Source of the DNA: Dinghuibacter silviterrae
Lineage (GTDB): Bacteria > Bacteroidota > Bacteroidia > Chitinophagales > Chitinophagaceae
DNA: 64,000 nucleotides
NCBI RefSeq assembly: GCF_004366355.1
Contig: NZ_SODV01000001.1
Coordinates: 2,604,001 to 2,668,000 of the forward strand
Direction of reading: 5' to 3'
Made by a program: the position numbers and the translations under genes. Position 1 is the first letter of the stretch, and the number at the start of each line of letters is the position of its first letter. Shown here piece by piece: positions 52,587 to 60,578 of the stretch. The notes under the pieces are model-generated. The model saw nothing but the letters and a program-made list of their open reading frames with translations, was not told the DNA's origin and ran no database searches.

Positions 52587-55500
52587 ATGCGATTTGACGC
52601 TCATTGTAAAGGGACGCCACCCAGGCGCCGTTTACTAACCAAAACGTTGCTGATGATGACCAAACTGACATCGGTTTTACTGGTCACAGCTTGCTTGCAA
52701 GTGAGTGCGAAAGGCTTCTCACAGAAAGTCACCCTCTCGGAAACGGACGTGTCGCTCAAGAAGGTATTTAAGGAGATCCACCGGCAGACGGGGTTTCTCT
52801 TTTTCTACAGCGACGAGCTCCTGCAGCCTTCGAGAAAAGTATCGATCCATCTCCGGGGGGCGCCCCTGGAGGAGGTCCTGGACAGTTGTTTCCGGGACCA
52901 GCCCTTGGTGTACGCCATCGTGGACAACACCATCGTGGTGAAAGGCGCGCCACCGCCGGGGCTCACGTTGCCGGTGGACCAGGTGGTGGTCCGCGGGCGG
53001 GTGACGGACGCCAAGGGGAATCCCCTGATCGGCGTCTCGGTCACGGTCGTGGGGACAACCCGGGGCGTGGCGACCGACGACAAGGGAGAATTCTCCATAC
53101 AGGTGGACGCCACGGCCAGCCTGCACTTTAGCTATATCGGCTACGAGCCCGTGGACGTGGCGGTCAAAGGGCGTTCGACCCTTGCGGTCACCCTGCGGTT
53201 GTCGACGGCGGAGCTGACCGACGTGGTCGTGGTGGGGTATGGCACCCAGCAAAAAACCAGCGTGACCGGGGCGGTGGATCAGATCACCTCAAAGGACCTG
53301 GACGGCAAACCGGCCGTAAACACCATGCAGCTCCTCCAGGGCGTTTCTCCGAACCTGATCATCCAGACGCCGGATCCCTCCCCGGGCGCGTCTCAGAACT
53401 TTAACATCCGGGGCGTGGGCACCTTTGGGGACAACACCCCCCTGGTCGTCATCGACGGCATCGCGGGCGGCAACATCAACCTGCTAAACCCGTCCGATAT
53501 TGAAAGCATGTCGGTGTTGAAAGACGCGGGTGCGGCGGCGATTTACGGGTCGCGCTCCGCCAACGGCGTCCTGTTGATCACGACCAAAAAGGGACACAAG
53601 GGGCAAAAGCCCACGGTGACCTACGACGGGATGTGGGGCATTCAGAAGCCCAGGATCCTTATATCGCCGCTGCCCGCGTGGGAGAACGCGATTTACAAGA
53701 ATGAATCGCTGACCAATGTCGACCTTCCCGCCCAGTATACACCCGAGCAGATACAGGCCCTCAAGGCCGGGGGCGACCACGAATGGTTCCTGAAACAGAT
53801 CCTGCACCCGGCGCCCCAGCAAAGCCATAGCGTCACCCTCACCGGTGGGGGCGACAACTCGACCTACCTGTTGTCTGTCGGGGGTGTGGACCAGAGCAGC
53901 AACTTTGTCGGGCCGAACTATGGTTACACCCGGTATAATGTCCGCGTGGCCGCCACCAGCCAGTACGGCATCCTCAAGGCGGGGGGTACGCTGAGCTACA
54001 GCCGGGACGAGCTCAAGCAAAATTCCTTTGGAAACGGTTTCCTGATGGCGGACGCCGAGCGGACGCCCACCAACTTCTCCATGCAGGATTCCCTGGGCCG
54101 CTATCTAACCAATACCGTACTGACCCAGTTCAACCCGCTCGGCATCCTCCAGGCCGGTGGGTACAACCTGATCAACAACGACGACGTCTTTGGCAACCTG
54201 AACGCAGAGTTGACGCTGTTCCGGGGCTTTAGCATTAAAGGTGTATTCGGGGGCGATGTGCTGTCGAACCACAACTTTCTCCGGGTCAAACAGGTGGACT
54301 TCTATCCCCAGGGTGTCTACGGCAACGATCGGACGACGGGCGATTACTGGGGTCAGACGATTTTTACCAACATCCAATTGCTGGCGCAGTACAACCGCAC
54401 CTTTGGTGAACACCACATCGGTGCCCTGGTCGGTGCCTCCAACGAGTCCACGACCGCCAAAAGCAGCCAGATCTACTATACCCTTACCGACAGTGCGCTG
54501 GGTGTGCCGACCACCGGTTCGATCATTTCCACCAATGCCACCACCTCGAACATCGGTGCCACGAACACCAGTCTGAATTCGGTGTTTGGCCGGGCGAACT
54601 ACGACTATAAGGGGCGCTACCTGGCGGAATTCGACTTCCGCGCAGATGGTTCCTCCAAGTTCCGGCAGGGTTTGCGCTGGGGTTTTTTCCCGTCCATCAG
54701 CGCGGGTTGGAAGCTCACCGACGAAGCCTTTATGGAACACATACGGCAACGCTTCGGCGACCTGAAGCTGCGGGGATCCTACGGGGTGCTGGGTAACCAG
54801 AGTGTGGGGAACTACCAATACGAAACCGTATACACCTCCAACCCCGCCTGGTATGGCTTCAACAACACCCCGGTCGCGGGTGAGAGCTTTACGTTTTCCA
54901 ATCCCAACCTGACCTGGGAAAGGGCTGCTACCCTGAACGGCGGTGTGGATGCCTACCTGCTGGCGCACCGGTTGCAGGTGTCCCTGGACTATTTCAACAA
55001 ACTGACCACGCACATCCTGGTGGTCCCCGCGGTCCCCGGGACCTTCGGCACAACGCTCCCGTATTACAACGCGGGCAAGATGCGCGACCAGGGTTGGGAA
55101 GCATCGGTGAAATATACCATCCCCGGCCGCCTCTTTACCCACAGCTTTGCGTTCAACCTGGCCGACAACCACAACGAGGTCATCTACTTCCAGGGCTACC
55201 AACAGCTCAACACGGACGCGGAGATTCAAACCGTCGTCCGCGCGGGTGTGCCTTTCAACGCCTACGTGGGGTATAAACGGGACGGATACTTCCAAACCCC
55301 GGAGGATGTGGCCAAATACCCGAAGCTGGTGGGGATCACGCCCATACCCGGGGATATCAAATACAAGGACCGGAACGGGGACGGCGTCATCGACCAGAAC
55401 GACTACTATGTGCTGGGTAATCCTTTTCCCCGGTTCACCTTCGGGTTCACGTATAACGTCACCGTGAAGAACTTCGACCTCAGCATCTTTATCCAGGGTG

Positions 55501-55958
55501 TCGGCAAACGGACCTTGTTTGTCCGGGGCGAGCTGACCGATCCCTTCCAGGGGAACTACTCCTACAACATCTTCAAGCACCAGCTGAATTTCTGGACGCC
55601 GACGAACCCCAACGCCGCGTTCCCGATCCTGAGCGCCAACGGCAGCCAGGCCCAGGCCAACGACTACAACGTGGGCTCGGACCTCTACCTGTACAACGGG
55701 GCGTATGCCCGGTTGAAAAACGTACAGTTGGGATATACCCTGCCGGGCGTGATCGCGCATAAGATCCGCGTGCAAAAGCTGAGGGTCTATTTCACTGGTC
55801 AGAACCTGTACACCTTATCAAAGGTCAAGTTTATCGATCCCGAATCCACCGAGTTCAACAGCAACCTGAACAACCCCGGCGCCTTTGGTAATAACCAGAG
55901 CGGGCGCGTCTATCCCACCCCGATATTTTATGGCGGCGGTCTGGACGTTACGTTTTAA
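52587..55958 (+). CDS. SusC/RagA-type outer-membrane transporter with STN domain
   Basis: This is a 1123-residue transporter. After a long signal region (to about 46; starts at 52653 or 52656 are also possible) comes an STN domain (about 50-118) with VSLKKVFKEIHRQTGFLFFY, which contacts the anti-sigma factor. A regulatory-like beta domain follows at about 135-210, then the plug with LTDVVVVGYGTQQKTSVTGAV, PLVVIDGIAGG and AAAIYGSRSANGVLLITTKKG. The barrel ends GGGLDVTF. It should import mannan oligosaccharides with its SusD partner, whose gene begins 18 bp downstream. Confidence 0.93.
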   Translation: MRFDAHCKGTPPRRRLLTKTLLMMTKLTSVLLVTACLQVSAKGFSQKVTLSETDVSLKKVFKEIHRQTGFLFFYSDELLQPSRKVSIHLRGAPLEEVLDSCFRDQPLVYAIVDNTIVVKGAPPPGLTLPVDQVVVRGRVTDAKGNPLIGVSVTVVGTTRGVATDDKGEFSIQVDATASLHFSYIGYEPVDVAVKGRSTLAVTLRLSTAELTDVVVVGYGTQQKTSVTGAVDQITSKDLDGKPAVNTMQLLQGVSPNLIIQTPDPSPGASQNFNIRGVGTFGDNTPLVVIDGIAGGNINLLNPSDIESMSVLKDAGAAAIYGSRSANGVLLITTKKGHKGQKPTVTYDGMWGIQKPRILISPLPAWENAIYKNESLTNVDLPAQYTPEQIQALKAGGDHEWFLKQILHPAPQQSHSVTLTGGGDNSTYLLSVGGVDQSSNFVGPNYGYTRYNVRVAATSQYGILKAGGTLSYSRDELKQNSFGNGFLMADAERTPTNFSMQDSLGRYLTNTVLTQFNPLGILQAGGYNLINNDDVFGNLNAELTLFRGFSIKGVFGGDVLSNHNFLRVKQVDFYPQGVYGNDRTTGDYWGQTIFTNIQLLAQYNRTFGEHHIGALVGASNESTTAKSSQIYYTLTDSALGVPTTGSIISTNATTSNIGATNTSLNSVFGRANYDYKGRYLAEFDFRADGSSKFRQGLRWGFFPSISAGWKLTDEAFMEHIRQRFGDLKLRGSYGVLGNQSVGNYQYETVYTSNPAWYGFNNTPVAGESFTFSNPNLTWERAATLNGGVDAYLLAHRLQVSLDYFNKLTTHILVVPAVPGTFGTTLPYYNAGKMRDQGWEASVKYTIPGRLFTHSFAFNLADNHNEVIYFQGYQQLNTDAEIQTVVRAGVPFNAYVGYKRDGYFQTPEDVAKYPKLVGITPIPGDIKYKDRNGDGVIDQNDYYVLGNPFPRFTFGFTYNVTVKNFDLSIFIQGVGKRTLFVRGELTDPFQGNYSYNIFKHQLNFWTPTNPNAAFPILSANGSQAQANDYNVGSDLYLYNGAYARLKNVQLGYTLPGVIAHKIRVQKLRVYFTGQNLYTLSKVKFIDPESTEFNSNLNNPGAFGNNQSGRVYPTPIFYGGGLDVTF

Positions 55959-55976
55959 CACACCCAAATGTATTGT

Positions 55977-57587
55977 ATGAGCCATCGATATAAACTTTTG
56001 ATACTCCTTGCCCTGGCTGGCGCCGGTTGCCAAAAGCTCAACCAGTCGCCCGGGGACAAGTATACCGACGCGAACTACTGGACGACGCCGGCCAACGCCA
56101 GCGCCCTGCTGAACACCGCGTATATGCAGATGTACGGCAGCGACGTCTTTTTCTACAATGAAGGGTTGTCCGACAACTGTTATTGCAGCAGGGGCGACCA
56201 GGACGGCGCCTTTTCGATTGCCAGCGGCAGTTTCAATACCAACAACGGGCGCTTCGAATCCGAATGGTCCGGCCACTACTCGGGCATCAAGTCCTGTAAC
56301 GTCCTTCTGGACAACGTGGACAAGGTGCCCAACTATCCGGTGGACCAAAAAGACTCGCTGATCGCCCAGGCCCGTTTTATCCGTGCTTTCCAGTACTGGC
56401 AGTTGATGACCTGGTTTGGGGACGTGCCCCTGTTCGACCATGACATCACGCTGGAGGAATCCCAGACCATCCCCCGAACGCCCCGGGCCCAGGTGCTGGC
56501 GTTTGTGCTTTCCGAGCTCAACGCGGCCCAGGCGGTGCTCCCGGCGAGCTGGGACGCCGCCGACCTCGGCCGGATCACCCGCGGCGCCTGTATGGCGCTC
56601 AAGGCTAGGGTCCAACTGTACGAGGGCAACTGGGCCGCCGTCGCTTCGATCTGTGACAGCCTCATCGCTTCCCAGACCTATGCCCTGGTGCCCAACTATG
56701 CCAACATCTTTAGCATCACCAACGAGCACAACAGCGAAGTCATCCTGGACGAGGAGTTCGTACCGACGCAGCGGATGTATGGCTGGACGTTCGACCTGAT
56801 CCCCATTTCCGCGGGCGCCCGGGACAACGCGCTCGGGCCCACCCAGTCACTGGTGGACGACTACCTGATGATGAACGGGGACACCGTTACCCAGGCGGGT
56901 TCGGGCTTTGACCCCAACAATCCTTATGTCAGCCGGGATCCCCGGATGACGGCCACGCTCGTCTATCATTTGTATAACTGGACGGTACCCGGGGGCGCTT
57001 CCCACACCATCTATATCAAACCGGGCTCCGATACCACCGCTACCAAACACGCCGACGAGTATGTACCCAACGGCGGGTTCGGTTCCGCCACGGGGTATTA
57101 CTGGCGCAAATACTTCGACTGGACCGCCCAGCCGGGTGAAAACTCGGGGCTCGACCTGATCCTGATCCGGTACGCGGATGTACTCCTGATGGATGCAGAG
57201 GCCAAAAACGAGCTTGGACAGTTCACGGCCGCCAACTGGACCCAAACGATCGGTGCCCTCCGCACCCGCGCGGGTTTTACCGACCCGAACGCTACCCAGT
57301 TCAACGCGGCCTGGACCCAGGGCCAGCTCCGCGCCATCATCCGCCGCGAACGCCGGTGCGAGCTGGCGCTCGAAGGCCTGCGCGTCTTCGACATCCGCCG
57401 CTGGCGGACGTCCGAGGTCGTTATGAACGGGACGGTACATGGCGCCATGTTTGGCGACCCGTCCGTGGACGGCGGTTATATCCGGGTGGGTCAGCGCATC
57501 TTCAACCCTGCCCGCGACTACCTCTGGCCGATCCCCTTGTACGAGATGCAACAGAACAGTCACCTCACCCAAAACCCTAACTACTAA
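55977..57587 (+). CDS. SusD/RagB-type glycan-binding lipoprotein
   Basis: This 536-residue surface lipoprotein has its lipobox cysteine at residue 18 (AGAGC) when started at ATG 55977; ATG 55968 would add three residues. SusD features: DANYWTTPANASALLNTAYMQMYG, the helix AQARFIRAFQYWQLMTWFGDVPL, and the C-terminal RRERRCELALEGLRVFDIRRWR and YLWPIPLYEMQQNSHLTQNPNY. It caps the SusC transporter and binds glycan. The next gene starts 5 bp after its stop. Confidence 0.93.
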   Translation: MSHRYKLLILLALAGAGCQKLNQSPGDKYTDANYWTTPANASALLNTAYMQMYGSDVFFYNEGLSDNCYCSRGDQDGAFSIASGSFNTNNGRFESEWSGHYSGIKSCNVLLDNVDKVPNYPVDQKDSLIAQARFIRAFQYWQLMTWFGDVPLFDHDITLEESQTIPRTPRAQVLAFVLSELNAAQAVLPASWDAADLGRITRGACMALKARVQLYEGNWAAVASICDSLIASQTYALVPNYANIFSITNEHNSEVILDEEFVPTQRMYGWTFDLIPISAGARDNALGPTQSLVDDYLMMNGDTVTQAGSGFDPNNPYVSRDPRMTATLVYHLYNWTVPGGASHTIYIKPGSDTTATKHADEYVPNGGFGSATGYYWRKYFDWTAQPGENSGLDLILIRYADVLLMDAEAKNELGQFTAANWTQTIGALRTRAGFTDPNATQFNAAWTQGQLRAIIRRERRCELALEGLRVFDIRRWRTSEVVMNGTVHGAMFGDPSVDGGYIRVGQRIFNPARDYLWPIPLYEMQQNSHLTQNPNY

Positions 57588-57592
57588 AAACA

Positions 57593-58732
57593 ATGATCAT
57601 GCGACGCATTCTATATATATCTGCTTTCCTCTTGCTCGCGGCTGCCTGCAAGAAATCCTATAACTATGGTCTGGACCAGACGGTCAGCGCCGTCTCTACG
57701 CTGTATGCGCCCCAGGACAGTCTTTTCCTCTCCATTACCCCCGGGGGGTCTTCCGTGGTGGAATTCGAATGGGCGCCCGCGCAGGCGCAGGACGGCAGCC
57801 TGGTGCAATACGAGGTCGCCTTCGACACGACAAAAGCCTTTAAGAACCCGGTCTTTACCGTCGCTGCCGACAATACCGGCCAGGGTACCACGGCCACGAT
57901 TTCCCAATCCACCATCAATTCGATCGCCAAGATGGCCGGCATCGGGAACCTCGACACCGGTAAACTTTATTGGACGGTCTTTTCCACCAAGGGCCTCAAC
58001 GTGGTTCCTTCTTCCAAGATTCGCATGATGACCGTGGTCCGGCCCGCCGGGTTCGACGTCATACCCACGGATGTGTACCTGACGGGTTCCGCCACCGAGG
58101 GCGGTACAACCTTGTCCGGCGCCATTCATTTCAAAAGCACGGCTGCCGGCGTGTTCGAACTGTATACGTCGCTCAAAAACGGCGGGACCTATCAGTTCGT
58201 CAACGGTACCACGGGCACCCCGCTCACGTATTTTATCCAGGGGCCAAACCTTAAACTGGGCGGGTCCAACACCTACACCGACACCACCGCCCAGGTGCGT
58301 TTCAACCTCGACTTCAACAACGCCGTGGCGACGATCACCGTCATCCGGAGCGTGGACGTCTGGTACGGATATTATGACAACGTGACCTATCACCTAACCT
58401 ATAACGGGAACAGCACCTGGATCGATAACAACCAACTGATCAACGAGCCCACCGAACCCTGGGGCCCGGAAGAACGCTACAAGTTCCGCTTTACAGTCAA
58501 CGACGGTGGCGGCGCCCAGGATTCCTATGAATGGTATGGCAGTTCGGCCGGGGACAATTCCGAGCCGACAGCCACCACGGCGGCCACTTATTTTTACCTG
58601 ACACCGGTGACCAGCGATCAATGGAACAACTGTTACAAATTCAGTACGCCTTTGGACAACGGTAAACTCAACAACATCGAGGTATTCCTGCAACCGGATG
58701 CGCCTTATACCCATACTGTCACCCCCCAATAA
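57593..58732 (+). CDS. SusE-like surface lipoprotein
   Basis: This encodes 379 residues with a lipobox cysteine at 19 (LAAAC); the second ATG at 57599 would shorten it by two. The N-terminal half has an Ig-like SusE domain (STLYAPQDSLFLSITPGGSSVVEFEWAPAQ) and the C-terminal half a starch-binding-like beta region (ATITVIRSVDVWYGYYDNVTYHLTYNG). In other loci SusE/SusF-type proteins bind the target glycan at the surface without cutting it. The position between SusD and the GH76 gene supports that. Sequence-based naming is moderate because these proteins diverge quickly. Confidence 0.75.
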   Translation: MIMRRILYISAFLLLAAACKKSYNYGLDQTVSAVSTLYAPQDSLFLSITPGGSSVVEFEWAPAQAQDGSLVQYEVAFDTTKAFKNPVFTVAADNTGQGTTATISQSTINSIAKMAGIGNLDTGKLYWTVFSTKGLNVVPSSKIRMMTVVRPAGFDVIPTDVYLTGSATEGGTTLSGAIHFKSTAAGVFELYTSLKNGGTYQFVNGTTGTPLTYFIQGPNLKLGGSNTYTDTTAQVRFNLDFNNAVATITVIRSVDVWYGYYDNVTYHLTYNGNSTWIDNNQLINEPTEPWGPEERYKFRFTVNDGGGAQDSYEWYGSSAGDNSEPTATTAATYFYLTPVTSDQWNNCYKFSTPLDNGKLNNIEVFLQPDAPYTHTVTPQ

Positions 58733-58738
58733 TGAGCC

Positions 58739-59872
58739 ATGTATAGATACTTATTATTGATCCCCTTGCTGGCGGGTTGCGCCAAAAACTATGACAACAT
58801 CAATTTCGGCAACGGTTCTTCGACAGTGTATACTTATGACTGGAACCTGATCGCCGATACCAGCACCGCCGCCTTTATCGCCAACTACTGGAACGCTTCC
58901 GCGTCTTATTTCAACGCCAACAACCAGGGCAGCACCACCTTTGGCTACTGGCCCCAGGCCCACGGCCTGGACATCATGGTGGATGCCTATATGCGGACCG
59001 ACAGCAGCGCGTACACCAACCTCATGTCCGAATGGTACACCGGTGTCCAGTCGGCCAACGGCAACACCTTTATCGGCCAGTACTACGACGACATGGGCTG
59101 GAATGCCCTGGCCATGCTCCGGACGTATGACGTGACCAAGGACGTTCGCTGGAAAACCGCCGCGCAAACTGTATGGACCAATATACAGGGCGGCTGGAAC
59201 AATATCGAAGGCGGCGGGATCGCCTGGCAGAAACAGGAGACGTATTTCAAGAACACCCCGGCCAATGGCCCGGCGTGTATCCTGGCGGCCCGTCTCTATG
59301 AACAGTTTGGCAACCCCTCCGACCTGACCTGGGCCCAGAATATCTACAACTGGGAAAAAAGTACGTTGGTGGACCCCGGTACGGGTTTTGTCTACGATGG
59401 CATCAATGGGAACAACGACGGCAAGCTCAATACGACCTGGTTCTTTACCTACAACCAGGGACTGTTTATCGGCGCCGCCCTGGAGATGTACAATGCCACG
59501 GGACAGCCCTCCTATTTGTCCGACGCCCTTCTGACCGCCAACAACGCGATCACCGATCCCCGCATCGTTTCGTCCGGTCTTTTCCACGACGAAGGCCAGG
59601 GTGACGGTGGTCTTTTTAAAGGTGTGCTGGTCCGTTACCTCACCCAGCTCACCCTGAGCCCGGCCCTGGACCAGAATTCCAAAAGCCGCTTCGTATTGTT
59701 TTTGAAAAACAATGCGCAGTCGCTCTGGCTAAAGGCCACCACGCGTCCGGGCTACTTCTACGGGAGCAACTGGTCGGTGGCGCCCTCGGGGGAGACGGAT
59801 TTGACGACGGAGGAGAGTGGGGTGATGCTCTTCGAGGCGATGGCGTTGTTGCATAACAATAAGCTTCTGTAA
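58739..59872 (+). CDS. GH76 alpha-1,6-mannanase lipoprotein
   Basis: This 377-residue enzyme has an (alpha/alpha)6 barrel and a lipobox cysteine at 14 (PLLAGC). The catalytic Asp pair is residues 117-118 in GQYYDDMGWNAL. Other family blocks are GYWPQAHGLDIMVDAYMRT, GGGIAWQKQE and TWFFTYNQGLFIGAALEMY. GH76 enzymes cut the alpha-1,6-mannan backbone of fungal cell walls in an endo manner. The lipoprotein signal suggests the cell surface, which suits its place as the last gene of the Sus locus, 6 bp after the SusE-like gene. Confidence 0.9.
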   Translation: MYRYLLLIPLLAGCAKNYDNINFGNGSSTVYTYDWNLIADTSTAAFIANYWNASASYFNANNQGSTTFGYWPQAHGLDIMVDAYMRTDSSAYTNLMSEWYTGVQSANGNTFIGQYYDDMGWNALAMLRTYDVTKDVRWKTAAQTVWTNIQGGWNNIEGGGIAWQKQETYFKNTPANGPACILAARLYEQFGNPSDLTWAQNIYNWEKSTLVDPGTGFVYDGINGNNDGKLNTTWFFTYNQGLFIGAALEMYNATGQPSYLSDALLTANNAITDPRIVSSGLFHDEGQGDGGLFKGVLVRYLTQLTLSPALDQNSKSRFVLFLKNNAQSLWLKATTRPGYFYGSNWSVAPSGETDLTTEESGVMLFEAMALLHNNKLL

Positions 59873-59904
59873 AAAAAACCGCGGGCGCCCAGCCCGCGGT
59901 TTTT
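59871..59904. terminator. Bidirectional intrinsic terminator after the GH76 gene
   Basis: ACCGCGGGC (59878-59886) pairs with GCCCGCGGT (59892-59900) around a 5-nt loop. Eight A precede and a T-run follows. The stop codon of GH76 lies in the A-run. It closes the mannan locus. Confidence 0.9.
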
Positions 59905-59935
59905 CTTTAAATTGGCGTCTCATTGCAGACGCATT

Positions 59936-60562
59936 ATGGCAACAAACACCCAAGCACCTGTTAAGGCCCTTTTCCTGGACATCGGGGGCGTCCTCCTGAC
60001 CAATGGCTGGGACCGCAAGTCCCGCAAGGCCGCGGCCGAAAAGTTCGGGCTGAACGCCGACGAGATCGGCGACCGGCACCGGATGACCTTCGATACCTAC
60101 GAGTCGGGCAAGCTCGACCTGGACGAATACCTGACCCGGACGGTCTTTTTTGAGGACCGCGCCTTTACCCGCCAGGAGTTCAAGCAGTTTATGCTTGACC
60201 AGTCCCAACCCTATCCCGAGATGTTGAACCTGATCCGGGACCTGAAGGCCAAGCACGGGCTGAAGATCGCGGTCGTCAACAACGAGGGTCGCGAGCTCAA
60301 CGAACACCGCATCCGGACGTTCCAACTGGGGTCGTTTGTGGATTTCTTTATTTCTTCCTGTTTCGTACACTTCCGGAAACCGGACGCGGACATCTGGAAG
60401 GTCGCCCTGGACATTGCCCAGGTGCCGCGGGAACACGTCGTGTATATCGACGACCGGCCCATGTTCGTACAGGTGGCCGAGAGCCTGGGGCTCCGGGGGA
60501 TTGCCCATCGGAAATACGAGGAAACCCGCGACAGGCTTGGCGCCCTGGGGCTCGCGCTTTAG
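59936..60562 (+). CDS. HAD-superfamily phosphatase, YihX-like
   Basis: This 208-residue cytoplasmic hydrolase has motif I at residues 12-20, LFLDIGGVL: the nucleophile is Asp 15, and the second Asp of the usual DxD is replaced by Gly, as in YihX-type sugar phosphatases. Motif II is near VVNNEGRE, the motif III Lys is in HFRKPDADIW, and motif IV is VYIDDRPMFV. ATG 59936 was chosen from the position of motif I. The substrate might be a sugar phosphate, for instance mannose or glucose 1-phosphate given the neighbouring locus, but a terminator separates the two. Confidence 0.85.
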   Translation: MATNTQAPVKALFLDIGGVLLTNGWDRKSRKAAAEKFGLNADEIGDRHRMTFDTYESGKLDLDEYLTRTVFFEDRAFTRQEFKQFMLDQSQPYPEMLNLIRDLKAKHGLKIAVVNNEGRELNEHRIRTFQLGSFVDFFISSCFVHFRKPDADIWKVALDIAQVPREHVVYIDDRPMFVQVAESLGLRGIAHRKYEETRDRLGALGLAL

Positions 60563-60578
60563 TGCGGCGCGCCCGCGC

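Larger units (their letters stand above)
50537..59872 (+). other. Polysaccharide utilization locus, predicted alpha-mannan target
   Basis: Six genes in one direction: ECF sigma factor, FecR-type anti-sigma, STN-bearing SusC, SusD, SusE-like lipoprotein and GH76 enzyme, closed by a bidirectional terminator. The only catalytic gene is a GH76 alpha-1,6-mannanase type, so the backbone of fungal alpha-mannan is the likely substrate. Side-chain enzymes (GH92, GH38, GH125) are absent from the window, so the locus may use debranched material or rely on enzymes elsewhere. Confidence 0.75.

Noticed and set aside
54105-55775. Open frame of 556 codons on the minus strand
   Set aside because: It lies wholly antisense to the second SusC gene and has no recognisable motif or signal.
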